From Candidatus Nanopelagicales bacterium (GTDB lineage: Bacteria > Actinomycetota > Actinomycetes > S36-B12): DNA of 33,085 bases. Numbering within the stretch: the first letter of the stretch is position 1; every line of letters starts with the position of its first letter. The notes below the pieces were generated by a model. The model did no database searches, had not been told where the DNA came from, and saw only the letters and a program-made list of their open reading frames with translations. Shown piece after piece: positions 1 through 7,835 of this stretch. Location of the stretch: NCBI GenBank assembly GCA_012103605.1, contig WLWL01000013.1, positions 1-33,085 of the forward strand. The letters run 5' to 3'. Position numbers and translations under genes: made by a program.

Positions 1-129
1 CTGAAGCACCGAGCGTTGATGGAAGGCCATCGATGCGTCCGTAACCACGGAGATCGCCATAAGAAGCACTCCGATAAGCCCAATTCCCAACAGCAGCACG
101 CTGCCGTCTTCTGAAGATGCGCGCTTCAT
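1..129 (-). CDS. TadG-like pilus assembly protein, partial (3' part outside window)
   Basis: Only the first 43 codons lie in the window, reading from an ATG at 129. The start MKRASSEDGSVLLL is followed by a single hydrophobic segment at about residues 11-30 and then a polar stretch. This is the usual N-terminus of TadG-like (Rv3654c-type) proteins: a short positive head, an acidic residue, and one membrane helix that anchors an extracytoplasmic domain. It follows the second TadE-like gene by 10 bases on the same strand, at the end of the Tad operon, where such a protein is expected. The rest of the protein is not visible, so the family call rests on position and the signal-anchor pattern. Confidence 0.65.
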   Translation of the reverse strand, partial: MKRASSEDGSVLLLGIGLIGVLLMAISVVTDASMAFHQRSVLQ

Positions 130-139
130 CGTGCGCCCG

Positions 140-574
140 TCATCGTGCGCCCGACGGTCGATACTTGTCCACCACGAATTCCTGAGAAGCGGTGATCGGC
201 ACGTGGACAAACGAATGGAAGGTCGCGGGAAGCCACGGCAGTGGCATGTCCCATTCCAGGACCGCCCGAATGCGACTTCCTGGTTCGAGGCACCCACCCA
301 ACGAGCAATGGAATGTCAACGATTCCTCCGGGAGATCGAGATGACGATCGGCGAAAGCGATCTGGGCGGCCTGCCGGGCCCGATACTCGCCGCTTATCGA
401 GGAAATATCGCGGGAGTAGACGCGCGACGCCTCGCGCACGGCAGATTGCGCGGCCGAAAGGGCACCGAGAACATCGGCAAGAGCGATCAGCACATAGGCG
501 AGGGGAATCATGATGCCGACGGCTACAACGATGAATTCGGGAATCGCCGCACCGGTGTCGTCGCGCATTGTCAC
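140..574 (-). CDS. TadE-like pseudopilin
   Basis: This is a 144-residue protein with the TadE layout. A short N-terminal head ends in GAAIPEF, with the Glu at position +5 of the processed helix as in prepilin-like proteins. A membrane helix follows at about residues 14-36, then a small extracytoplasmic domain with two cysteines in a CSLGGC loop. TadE-like minor pilins help assemble the Flp pilus. The GTG start at 574 overlaps the upstream stop as GTGA, which suggests translational coupling. An in-frame ATG two codons later (568) is an equally possible start. It is one of two adjacent TadE-like genes and matches the Rv3655c/Rv3654c region of mycobacteria in arrangement. Confidence 0.75.
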   Translation of the reverse strand: MTMRDDTGAAIPEFIVVAVGIMIPLAYVLIALADVLGALSAAQSAVREASRVYSRDISSISGEYRARQAAQIAFADRHLDLPEESLTFHCSLGGCLEPGSRIRAVLEWDMPLPWLPATFHSFVHVPITASQEFVVDKYRPSGAR

Positions 575-1002
575 TCCACGGCGAAGCCCGGGACCAACTC
601 ACTTCCCGATTCGAGGAGCGAACGGCCGGTCACCGTCATCGTTGTAGGACCGAACATGCCAACGATGGGCAGGTTGAGCGTCATATCAACCGCTGCGACA
701 GGTACCGGCCCCTCGCGGTCAATTCGTGCGTGGGTGCTTCGGAGGGCAGGCGCCGCGATCGACTGACGCAACACGCGCTCGGCCCTCGCTTTGCCCTGGA
801 AGAGGTCTCCGTTCGTCATCGCCGCAACGCGAGCACCTTGTGACGCTGCACCAATGGCAACTTCCCTGACGTGAAGGACAAGTGCGAGTTGCAACACAGC
901 AAGGGTGACGACGAGGAGCAGAGGTGTGATCAGCGCGAACTCGACAGGGGCGGCACCGTCATCGGCTCGTAGCCGATCAACAAGCGCACCTGTCACCGTC
1001 AC
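571..1002 (-). CDS. TadE/TadG-family pseudopilin
   Basis: This is a 143-residue protein that starts MTVTGALVDRLRADDGAAPVEFAL. DDGAAPVEFAL is the classic TadE motif: a Gly/Ala processing region, then a Glu, then a membrane helix at about residues 22-45. The C-terminal part (about 50-143) is the predicted extracytoplasmic domain. The GTG start at 1002 overlaps the stop of the pilin-like gene as GTGA, and its own stop overlaps the next start in the same way. The three small genes are therefore likely translated as a coupled series. The family assignment is firm. Whether it corresponds to TadE or TadF of other systems is not decidable here. Confidence 0.8.
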   Translation of the reverse strand: MTVTGALVDRLRADDGAAPVEFALITPLLLVVTLAVLQLALVLHVREVAIGAASQGARVAAMTNGDLFQGKARAERVLRQSIAAPALRSTHARIDREGPVPVAAVDMTLNLPIVGMFGPTTMTVTGRSLLESGSELVPGFAVE

Positions 1003-1196
1003 GGCTGCGAAACACTCGAAATCGCTCGGTCAAGCACCGCTGTCAGTTGATCATCGGCGATGAGCCAGATCGCCGTCACCAGTCCGGCGGTCATGACGGT
1101 CACCAAGACCCAACCGGGGACATCCCCACGTTCTCCGTCGGCAAGTTCGTCGATCCAGGCGGCAACACGGATATACAGCTGGCGGGATATGTTCAT
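999..1196 (-). CDS. Flp pilin-like small membrane protein
   Basis: This is a 65-residue protein with one hydrophobic helix (about residues 27-47, GWVLVTVMTAGLVTAIWLIA) after a charged head and the sequence ERGDVPGWV. It sits between tadC and the TadE-like genes, the position of the major pilin (Rv3656c-like, Flp/DUF4244-type) in actinobacterial Tad loci. The ATG at 1196 is preceded by a good ribosome binding site, GAAAGGA, about 7 bases away. The strict Flp signature (Gly-x4-Glu-Tyr) is not present; GDVPGW stands in its place. The pilin role is inferred mainly from context, size and helix. Confidence 0.65.
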   Translation of the reverse strand: MNISRQLYIRVAAWIDELADGERGDVPGWVLVTVMTAGLVTAIWLIADDQLTAVLDRAISSVSQP

Positions 1197-1220
1197 TGTT
1201 TTTCCTTTCGGTTGTTGTGA

Positions 1221-2108
1221 TCACGACACGAGGGTCTCGAGGCCACGAAGGCCGGGAAAGAGGGCAATAGCAACGACCGTCGGCAGGATGAGGAAGACGA
1301 CAGGAATGAGCATCACGACGTCTTTCTTTCCGGCCTGCTCGATGAGCGCTTGCTGTTGAAGGGTCCGTGCATCGCGCGCTTGCGCCCGAACGATGCCCAC
1401 CAGAGGCGTGCCTCGCTCAAGAGAGATCACCAGACCGTCGACAAATCGCTCGACTGCCGGCACGTCCATTCGGTCCGACGCCGACCGAAGAGCACGCTCC
1501 AGCGGAATACCCGTCGATGCCTCGGCTACGACAACACCTAGTTCGTCGCCTAGGTCTCCCCGGATCATGCCGCTGACACGATGCAGAGCCGGGATCATCG
1601 ACTCGCCGGCAGCTACCGCGAATGCCAGCAGTTCGGCAACATCGGGAAGTTGCTCCTCGATTCGGGCCCGACGTCTCGTGGCCTGTCGGGCGATTCGACG
1701 GTCGAGAAAGAGGACACCGAGAACGGCCCCGATGGCAGGCAACAGGACGAGTGCCGCCGGTGAGGAGCCACGCAGGATGCTCCACCAGGCGACGACAATG
1801 CCGACCCCGAGTCCGCACCCTCCCCACGCGAGCTGATCCCAGCGAAGCTGCGCAATTCCTCCGCTTCGCCCAGCAGTCGCAAGGCGGCGTGACACCGAGT
1901 CTGAGGTTTGCAACATTCGCGGCCGGAGAAGTGCGACATACGCGCTTAACGGACCAGACTTTTGGTGATCCAGGGTCCGAGTTCCTCGGTGGAGACCGAC
2001 GCGAACAGGTATCGAGGGGGGCGCGGTGGCGCGAACGCGGCTAATGGTGGTCAAGAGACCGGACATCGCCACAAGCCCGACTAGTGATCCCATGAGTGCG
2101 CTGCTCAT
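1221..2108 (-). CDS. tadC: Type II secretion system F family protein, TadC-like
   Basis: This is a 295-residue inner-membrane platform protein of the Tad pilus machine. The C-terminal half holds a T2SSF domain that begins RIEEQLPDVAELLAFAVAAG and contains the typical amphipathic run with GIPLERAL. It ends in two membrane helices (…VVMLIPVVFLILPTVVAIAL). A further hydrophobic hairpin sits near residues 95-135. The reading frame is open upstream to 2309, but the ATG at 2108 overlaps the tadB stop as ATGA. It gives a normal family length, so I chose it. In the family, TadB and TadC form the membrane platform driven by the TadA ATPase. Confidence 0.88.
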   Translation of the reverse strand: MSSALMGSLVGLVAMSGLLTTISRVRATAPPSIPVRVGLHRGTRTLDHQKSGPLSAYVALLRPRMLQTSDSVSRRLATAGRSGGIAQLRWDQLAWGGCGLGVGIVVAWWSILRGSSPAALVLLPAIGAVLGVLFLDRRIARQATRRRARIEEQLPDVAELLAFAVAAGESMIPALHRVSGMIRGDLGDELGVVVAEASTGIPLERALRSASDRMDVPAVERFVDGLVISLERGTPLVGIVRAQARDARTLQQQALIEQAGKKDVVMLIPVVFLILPTVVAIALFPGLRGLETLVS

Positions 2109-2962
2109 GCCAGCACTCGCTCCGGCAGCCGGAGCCTGCCCAGTCGCTTCATCAAGCGGTAAGCGATGACCGAGACCACGGCACACGCCACCAAGAGAAG
2201 CGTCCCTGACCATGACGTGAAAGCGGCTACGGCTTCCGGTCGGGTACACAACAACGCAAGCGTCAGCCACGGAGCCGCAACGGATACACGAGCAGCGTTG
2301 ACAGTCCACGATTGACGAGCGGCTATATCTCCACGCGTTCGCAAGTCCTCCCGGAGCAGACCACTGAGTGTCCGCAAGACATTGCCGAGATCGCTGCCGC
2401 CAACGTCACGCGCGATACGCAACGACGCACATACGCGATCGGCGACCGGGTCCGCCAATGCTTCTTGAAGCGCGTCGAGTGCATCCGGGAAGGAACCCCG
2501 GACCCGGTATTCGGCATCGAACTCAGCAAAGGACATCCGCAACGGTTCGGGGCCTCGTCGGGCCAAATCGGCCACTGCTTCCGGTAAGGAAAGGCCGGCA
2601 CGAATAGCCGAGGTGAGCTGATCAACCGCATCTGGCCACGACTCCTGACGGGCTTTGATCTGCTGGTTCACGCGCCGCCGCAGGAGAAGCACCGGCACAC
2701 TCGCTGCCGCAAGGCCCGCGAGAAGGGCAACTACCGGCACCGCCGTCACGATCACGGTGACCGTGAACACCACCATCGCCGACCCGACGCTGGCCCCCAC
2801 GAGACCGGTTCGGGACAGGCGAGCGATGCCTGCCGCGTGGATGAGCGCATCGAGTCGACCAACCCGACGGCTCGAGCGGCGGCGCTCGGGGCCGCCGCCC
2901 GTGTAGGCGAGGAAGATCAACAGGAGCCCAACTCCCACACCCAGACCAACGATCGCGCCCAT
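2105..2962 (-). CDS. tadB: Type II secretion system F family protein, TadB-like
   Basis: This 285-residue integral membrane protein has an N-terminal helix (about residues 5-21) and a hydrophobic pair at about 53-95. A cytoplasmic T2SSF domain follows (WPDAVDQLTSAIRAGLSLPEAV onwards, about 108-215), and C-terminal membrane segments lie at about 225-268. It is the partner platform protein of TadC. Its ATG overlaps the tadA stop by one base (TGATG), and its stop overlaps the tadC start (ATGA). The tight spacing supports one polycistronic transcript. The order tadA-tadB-tadC is the standard one. Confidence 0.88.
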   Translation of the reverse strand: MGAIVGLGVGVGLLLIFLAYTGGGPERRRSSRRVGRLDALIHAAGIARLSRTGLVGASVGSAMVVFTVTVIVTAVPVVALLAGLAAASVPVLLLRRRVNQQIKARQESWPDAVDQLTSAIRAGLSLPEAVADLARRGPEPLRMSFAEFDAEYRVRGSFPDALDALQEALADPVADRVCASLRIARDVGGSDLGNVLRTLSGLLREDLRTRGDIAARQSWTVNAARVSVAAPWLTLALLCTRPEAVAAFTSWSGTLLLVACAVVSVIAYRLMKRLGRLRLPERVLA

Positions 2963-4302
2963 CAGGCAGCCGCCACCCGCTGCGTGCGTGCACGCGAGGC
3001 ATTAGACGTAGTGGGATCAGATGCACGAGGGTCAGATTCACGCGAATCAGTGACCCGCGGGGCCGTGGCGAGTAGCGACATAACGTCGAAACCATGGCGA
3101 CGGTAGTGATCAACGCGCGCGGGAAATCCTCGCTCTCGCAGCAATCCCTCGCCGCGGTCCGCGAAGATGCTCGCCAATTCGATCGTTCCCGACTCGACTC
3201 GACCCGTCAGCGCAGATATTTCGGTCACATACCGTCGGCCACGAACGTCCGTTGCGACATGCACGACGAGGTCCACACTCGATGCGACGGTGGGGACCAC
3301 GAAGTCACCCGGGATGTTCTGTCCCGCGAGCAGTGGCAGCGTGCACAACTTCGTCACCGCTTCTCGGGCGCTATTCGCGTGGAGAGTGCTCATCGATGGC
3401 ATGCCGGAATTCATCGCGACCAGCAGATCAAGCGACTCCGCTTGCCGCACCTCTCCCACGATCAAGCGCGTGGGGCGCATCCGTAACGCCTCCCGGATCA
3501 AGCGCCGCAAGGGAATCTCTCCCGTGCCTTCCAAGCTCGCATCGCGGGTCTGCATCGCGATCCAGTCCGGGTGATTGCAGCGTATTTCGAAGACTTCTTC
3601 GCAGGTAATGATTCGTTCACGCACAGGGACAGACCCCAGAAGACCGTTCAACAACGTGGTCTTTCCCGCTTGCGTGCCACCCGCAACAACGATGTTCGAC
3701 CCCGACACCACCGAGGCCTCCAAGAAGGTCGCCGCGTGCGCCGTCAACGTTCCCGCATGCACCAGATCGTGAATCGTGCTCGGGCGGATCACGAAACGGC
3801 GAATATTGACGGCCCAGTGATCGCGGGTCACGTCCGGAATCACCACGTGCAACCGGCTTCCATCGGGCAAGGTCGCGTCGACGAAAGGCTGGGAAAGGTC
3901 AAGTCTCCGTCCGGACCATCGCAGCATGCGTTCCACGAGATCGCGAACCTGGGCCGAGGTCATGACGATGGGCGTCAATTCACTCACGCCTGAGCGAGCG
4001 ACGAACACGCGACCCGGCTCATTGATCCATATCTCTTCGACGGTGTCATCGTCGAAGAACGGCTGTAAGGGGCCGAATCCGCAGATGGAATGGTGAACGG
4101 CCGTGACCACGGCAGCGACATCAGATGCAACGGACGGCTGTTCTTCGTGCGTGCCGCAACTGCCGATAACGACGTCAGCGCCGATTCTTTCGATGATCGA
4201 CAACACCTGGGTTCCATCGTGCATCGGGTCGAGGCGAAGAGCCCGCACTTCGGCACGAACTCGTTCCTCGACCTGCGCGCACCAATGAGCGTGCTGCTGC
4301 AT
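2962..4302 (-). CDS. tadA: TadA/CpaF-family secretion ATPase
   Basis: This is the 446-residue hexameric ATPase that powers Flp pilus assembly. An N-terminal domain (about 60-170) is followed by the RecA-like core. The core has Walker A GGTQAGKTT at 208-216, acidic residues near 235-239, Walker B RLIVGEVR at 279-286, and the His box STLHAN at 305-310. The ATG at 4302 has a GAAAGGGG ribosome binding site. The last 30 residues (about 417-446) are an unusual Ser/Asp/Arg repeat-like tail (DSRESDPRASDP) that family members generally lack. It is the first gene of the Tad operon. The CpaE/Ssd-like ATPase that usually precedes it in actinobacteria is absent. Confidence 0.92.
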   Translation of the reverse strand: MQQHAHWCAQVEERVRAEVRALRLDPMHDGTQVLSIIERIGADVVIGSCGTHEEQPSVASDVAAVVTAVHHSICGFGPLQPFFDDDTVEEIWINEPGRVFVARSGVSELTPIVMTSAQVRDLVERMLRWSGRRLDLSQPFVDATLPDGSRLHVVIPDVTRDHWAVNIRRFVIRPSTIHDLVHAGTLTAHAATFLEASVVSGSNIVVAGGTQAGKTTLLNGLLGSVPVRERIITCEEVFEIRCNHPDWIAMQTRDASLEGTGEIPLRRLIREALRMRPTRLIVGEVRQAESLDLLVAMNSGMPSMSTLHANSAREAVTKLCTLPLLAGQNIPGDFVVPTVASSVDLVVHVATDVRGRRYVTEISALTGRVESGTIELASIFADRGEGLLRERGFPARVDHYRRHGFDVMSLLATAPRVTDSRESDPRASDPTTSNASRARTQRVAAA

Positions 4303-4374
4303 CGACGACCCCTTTCGCAGTTGTCATCGACGCTACGTCGCCACGTCGGGCTCGTGGAATACGCGAAATCGCCC

Positions 4375-4383
4375 TGTGGAAAA
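4375..4383 (-). promoter_or_regulatory. DnaA-box-like TTTTCCACA upstream of the tad operon
   Basis: On the minus strand the sequence TTTTCCACA lies 73 bases before the tadA start, in the 103-base gap behind the hydrolase gene. It differs by one base from the TTATCCACA / TTGTCCACA DnaA box. It could equally be the site of another regulator, or chance. I saw no second copy nearby. A possible -10 (TAGCGT, 4330-4335 minus) lies between it and tadA. Confidence 0.3.
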
Positions 4384-4405
4384 CCGGAGAGAGCAGGGCT
4401 CGCGG

Positions 4406-5326
4406 CTAATACGAGTCGAGAGTCGGCGCGATGAAGCGATCCCAGGCTGCTTCGACGAACTCCGGGTGCTCCATCTGGGCCACATGCCCGCTGTCCGGGA
4501 GGACCACCACGTGGGCGTTCGGGAAATGCTTTGTTGCTCGATGGGCAGTTCGAGAGTCGACCAGCGGATCTTGGCGCCCATAGATGAGCAGGGTCGGCGC
4601 CACCACTCTCTCGGCGAGCTTCCATGGCCGCTGGGGGCCAGGGTCGAAGTAGGTCCGCATCAAGCCTCGCAAGGAACTCAAGAACGCGTCATTCGCGTAC
4701 GGCCGGGCATCGCGGGCCTCCACCTCACCGATGGCTTCACTCAATCGATCCGCCGGCATTCGGGAGGGGTCGGCGAACGTGCCATCGATCGTCGCCTGCA
4801 CGCGCTCTTTGGGACTGGTCGTCTCCACGAACTTGGGAACCAACCGCTCCCCGACCCCGGGAACCGAGATCACCGGAAGGTGGACGTTGCCCTTGGTGGC
4901 GTAGGTCAGACTCGGCAACGCAGGGGAAATCAACGTCACCGATCGCACAAGGTCGGGTCGACGCGCGGCCAATTGCACGGAGACAGCGCCGCCCATGGAA
5001 TTTCCGAACACGTGCACAGGGCCCAGATCGCGCTCCAGGATGAAGTCAGCCGCGGCTCGCGCATGCCCACGGGGTGTCATGTCGCCGTCGCGAGGAGGCG
5101 GTGACGAGCCGAATCCGTGCAGGTCCAATGCGTAGCAATCCAAGCGGCTGCTCATGCGGCCCATGAAGTCCGTCCAGTTCAAAGCAGAGCCGCCCAGCCC
5201 ATGGAGAAAAAGCGCCGCAGGAGCATCCGTCTGCGACGACGGGGCGTGCCGATAGAACAAGGTCCGCTGAGCCAGCAGCGCCTCGTGTCGATCGAAAGGC
5301 CGTTCCGGCCGCAGCACCGTCGTCAC
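4406..5326 (-). CDS. Alpha/beta hydrolase
   Basis: This is a 306-residue alpha/beta-hydrolase-fold enzyme. The oxyanion HG motif is at 42-43 (FLHGLGG) and the nucleophile elbow GNSMGG places Ser110. Asp253 (GRQDPLV) and His281 (DSGHVAQ) complete a normal catalytic triad. The lid region spans about 140-235. The GTG start at 5326 overlaps the stop of the ABC permease (GTGA), so it is probably translated with the exporter. The substrate is unknown; the fold fits esterases, C-C hydrolases and haloperoxidase-like enzymes. Close M. tuberculosis relatives would be the many HsaD/Bpo-like hydrolases, but nothing in the sequence singles one out. Confidence 0.85.
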   Translation of the reverse strand: MTTVLRPERPFDRHEALLAQRTLFYRHAPSSQTDAPAALFLHGLGGSALNWTDFMGRMSSRLDCYALDLHGFGSSPPPRDGDMTPRGHARAAADFILERDLGPVHVFGNSMGGAVSVQLAARRPDLVRSVTLISPALPSLTYATKGNVHLPVISVPGVGERLVPKFVETTSPKERVQATIDGTFADPSRMPADRLSEAIGEVEARDARPYANDAFLSSLRGLMRTYFDPGPQRPWKLAERVVAPTLLIYGRQDPLVDSRTAHRATKHFPNAHVVVLPDSGHVAQMEHPEFVEAAWDRFIAPTLDSY

Positions 5327-6111
5327 GATCGAAGATTACGACGGTTGAATCCCCACAAGCCAAGGGCACCGACGATGAGGGTCGCGCCCAGCAGCACGGC
5401 GAAGGAGGTCCACGGCATTGACTCCGCCAGCGCTTCTCCGACGTCGTACCAGTACCAGGGGGTGAGAACCCGCCAGGGCTCCAGCCACTCGATCGATTTT
5501 CCGAATCCATCGAGGAGGTAGGTCACGAACGCCAGTCCGGCCGCTACTCCCACGCCCGCGGCGCGGCGTCCCATGCTTGCCGACACCGTCATCGCGAGCA
5601 TTCCCAAGAAGAGAACGAAGGCGAACAACTGGGCCGTCGCGGCCCACAGATTCGCCGCGGGAACCTTCAACTCCGACCAATCCGCCAACGCGATCACGGG
5701 CACCGCGACGGCGATCGCCAGAACAGCGATACCTAAGGCGACACCAACAACTTTCTGCACGTACAGCGCTGTCCGGCTGATCGGCTGGGCCAGCAGCAGG
5801 TCGAGCGTGTGGTCCTCTTCTTCGCCCGCCAACGTCGATGTTGATCGTCCGATGGCGAAGACGAGGAGAACCGCCGGCATGAAGAAGGAGTACATCTCCG
5901 CCGATAAGTAACCCACCGGGGTGCCGAGGTCAGCGCCACCGATGAGACCTTGCAGCGACTCAGGCAGGCTGCTGAAGACCTCTTCGTACGCGGTGTCTCC
6001 CGCGATGGATTTGTAGAAGGAAGAGACGAGAGTTGAGAGCAGTACGACACCTACTGTCCACCACAGCAATGATCGCCATCGAAGACGCAGATCAGAAACA
6101 AGCAGCGACAT
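5323..6111 (-). CDS. ABC transporter permease (ABC-2 type)
   Basis: This 262-residue membrane protein has about six hydrophobic segments: residues 15-35, 75-95, 120-145, 150-180, 190-210 and 230-255. It has the DLLLAQPISRTAL motif between helices that is common in ABC-2 exporter permeases of the ABC transporter permease subunit (NosY/YhaP-like) group. The ATG at 6111 starts MSLLVSDLRLRWRS, four bases after the ATPase stop. The open frame extends further upstream into the ATPase gene, but that extension is not hydrophobic and was left out. It pairs with the ATPase at 6116-7045. The exported substrate is unknown. Confidence 0.85.
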   Translation of the reverse strand: MSLLVSDLRLRWRSLLWWTVGVVLLSTLVSSFYKSIAGDTAYEEVFSSLPESLQGLIGGADLGTPVGYLSAEMYSFFMPAVLLVFAIGRSTSTLAGEEEDHTLDLLLAQPISRTALYVQKVVGVALGIAVLAIAVAVPVIALADWSELKVPAANLWAATAQLFAFVLFLGMLAMTVSASMGRRAAGVGVAAGLAFVTYLLDGFGKSIEWLEPWRVLTPWYWYDVGEALAESMPWTSFAVLLGATLIVGALGLWGFNRRNLRS

Positions 6112-6115
6112 CGGC

Positions 6116-7045
6116 CTACTCACCAACCTTCGGTGCGTAGCGGTCATCCGAATAGAAGTCGAGGAGAACTTCATCGAGTTCGCCGCCGACGGATTCGATC
6201 GACTGCACGGAGTGTTCCGCCAGCGCCTTAATGATCCGATCGACCCCTCCGGTAAAAGTCGCATCGATCACCGCGTCTGCCGCATGCGCATCGACGCCTG
6301 GCAGCCGAGCGAGACTGTCGCGGCAAGCGTCGGTTGCATTCGCGTCCACAGTCCGAATGCGAATGCGTTGTCGAGCCCGTGCACGCAACTGATCGATCGT
6401 CTCTACCGCGACCAATCGACCTTCCCGAAGAACGGCAACACGGTCAGCGAGATCTTCGAGTTCGGACATCACGTGGCTCGAGAGGACAACGGCGGTTCCA
6501 TCCTTGGTCACTTCGTCGACCAGGACGGCGAATTCTCTCTGCAGCAACGGGTCGAGTCCGGATGTCGGCTCGTCGAGCAGGAGGACTCGGGCGTTCTTGG
6601 CGAAGGCGAGTACCAAGCCGACCTTCTGCCTGTTGCCCTTGGACAACGTGCCCACGGGCCTGGTCAGGTCGACTCCAAGGCGCTTGGTGAGTGATTCCAC
6701 CCGGGTCGGATCCAACCCACCACCGGCTGCACTGAATCGTCGCAGGAGGGCCTTGCCGGTCAGCCGGCCCGGAAGGGACAAATCGCCCGGCAGGTAGGCC
6801 ACGTTGGCTCGAGCACGCCGGTCTTTTGAACTCGTCGTAACGATGTCGATAGAGCCCTGTTGCGGGTGAACAAGGTCGAGCACCGCCCGCAGCAACGTCG
6901 TCTTACCCGATCCGTTCGGGCCCAGAAGCCCCGTGACCTGTCCTGCCGGCACGGATAGCGAAACGTCTTCGATCCCCCGGGCCGAGCCATACATGACGGT
7001 GACGCCCCGCATATCGAGGACCATCTCGGGCGCAGCCGTACTCAC
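6116..7045 (-). CDS. ABC transporter ATP-binding protein
   Basis: This is a 309-residue ABC-2 exporter ATPase. Walker A GPNGSGKTT lies at 42-50. The signature loop is LSKGNRQKV, a known LSGGQ variant in this subfamily. It is followed by Walker B VLLLDEPTSGLDP and the switch His in LSSHVMSELE. A C-terminal domain of about 90 residues follows. The GTG at 7045 (VSTAAPEMVL) was chosen because a TACTCT -10 box ends exactly 6 bases before it and no ribosome binding site is present. The frame stays open to 7135, but that would run into the divergent tetR gene. It is divergent from the TetR gene, which may regulate it. Confidence 0.88.
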   Translation of the reverse strand: MSTAAPEMVLDMRGVTVMYGSARGIEDVSLSVPAGQVTGLLGPNGSGKTTLLRAVLDLVHPQQGSIDIVTTSSKDRRARANVAYLPGDLSLPGRLTGKALLRRFSAAGGGLDPTRVESLTKRLGVDLTRPVGTLSKGNRQKVGLVLAFAKNARVLLLDEPTSGLDPLLQREFAVLVDEVTKDGTAVVLSSHVMSELEDLADRVAVLREGRLVAVETIDQLRARARQRIRIRTVDANATDACRDSLARLPGVDAHAADAVIDATFTGGVDRIIKALAEHSVQSIESVGGELDEVLLDFYSDDRYAPKVGE

Positions 7046-7051
7046 ACAACA

Positions 7052-7057
7052 AGAGTA
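7052..7057 (-). promoter_or_regulatory. -10 box of leaderless ABC ATPase transcript
   Basis: TACTCT on the minus strand is followed by 6 bases (TGTTGT) and then the GTG at 7045. With the usual 6-7 base distance from -10 to the transcription start, the mRNA would begin at the start codon. There is no Shine-Dalgarno sequence. The -35 is not recognisable. Confidence 0.55.
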
Positions 7058-7071
7058 CGACGCTCGGGGGC

Positions 7072-7077
7072 TAACCT
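7072..7077 (+). promoter_or_regulatory. -10 box of leaderless tetR transcript
   Basis: TAACCT is followed by 6 bases (gaacgg) and the ATG at 7084. No ribosome binding site separates them, so transcription is predicted to start at the A of the ATG. Confidence 0.6.
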
Positions 7078-7083
7078 GAACGG

Positions 7084-7752
7084 ATGACCGATCCTGCTTC
7101 GGACACTTCTGTGCCCACGGACGCTTCTGGCACAAAGGGAACCCGGATGCCGCGCGAGCAGCGGCGCGAGCAGGTCATGACGCAGGCGCGCAAGGTATTC
7201 ATGGAACGCGGCTATCACGCCGCCGGGATGGACGAGATTGCCGACGCCGCCGGGGTAACGAAGCCGGTGCTCTACCAGCACTTCCCCAGCAAACTCGAGC
7301 TATATCTCGCTCTGCTGGATCGAGGGATCGAAGAACTTCTTCACTCGGCGGACGCCGCACTGGCCAGCACCACCGACAACAAGGAGAGAGTCGGGGCCAC
7401 CATGCGCGCGTACTTCGCCTTCGTCGCGGACCGGAACAGTGCCTTTCGACTGGTGTTCGAAAGTGACGTGATGAACGAATCAGCCGTGAGAGAACGCGTC
7501 GATCGTGTGCACGAAGCCATTGCCAGCAAGATCGCGGACGTCATCTCCGCCGACACTGGCCTTCGTCACGAGCAGGCCATGCTTCTTGGATCGGGGCTTC
7601 AGGGGCTGGCCCAAGTAGCCGCCAGTCGCTGGTTAACGTCCGATCAATCGGAGACAACTCTGGAGGAGTCCGCCGACCTCGTTGCATCACTGGCCTGGCG
7701 CGGCATCCGGAGCTTTCCTCTCACCCATCCGCCGGGAGAGCCCTCGGAATAG
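7084..7752 (+). CDS. TetR/AcrR-family transcriptional regulator
   Basis: This 222-residue regulator carries an N-terminal TetR helix-turn-helix at about residues 24-70 (…ARKVFMERGYHAAGMDEIA… through GVTKPVLYQHFPSKLELY). A ligand-binding C-terminal domain ends in GLAQVAASRWL. The order TetR-DUF3107-ferritin-like-DEAD helicase-ParA matches Rv3208-Rv3213c of M. tuberculosis, so this is probably the Rv3208 orthologue. It is divergent from the ABC exporter with 38 bases between the two start codons, and local control of that exporter is plausible. No clear operator palindrome is visible in the gap. The first 20 residues form a polar extension before the DNA-binding domain. Confidence 0.9.
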   Translation: MTDPASDTSVPTDASGTKGTRMPREQRREQVMTQARKVFMERGYHAAGMDEIADAAGVTKPVLYQHFPSKLELYLALLDRGIEELLHSADAALASTTDNKERVGATMRAYFAFVADRNSAFRLVFESDVMNESAVRERVDRVHEAIASKIADVISADTGLRHEQAMLLGSGLQGLAQVAASRWLTSDQSETTLEESADLVASLAWRGIRSFPLTHPPGEPSE

Positions 7753-7773
7753 GCGCTATCGCCTATCGTCGCG

Positions 7774-7779
7774 TAGTCT
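7774..7779 (+). promoter_or_regulatory. Possible -10 box for the DUF3107 gene
   Basis: TAGTCT lies about 57 bases before the DUF3107 start. This would give a leader of about 50 bases that includes the GAGGAAAGGG ribosome binding site. TATCGT at 7764-7769 is an alternative. The gene could also be read through from tetR. Confidence 0.3.
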
Positions 7780-7835
7780 CGTGATCGCCCGGCGAGCACA
7801 CAACGTCAGCGCAACACGAAGAGTCGAGGAAAGGG

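Noticed and set aside
7046-7083. TetR operator palindrome in the divergent gap
   Set aside because: Only very short matches (GAG-N7-CTC) are visible, not enough to claim an operator.
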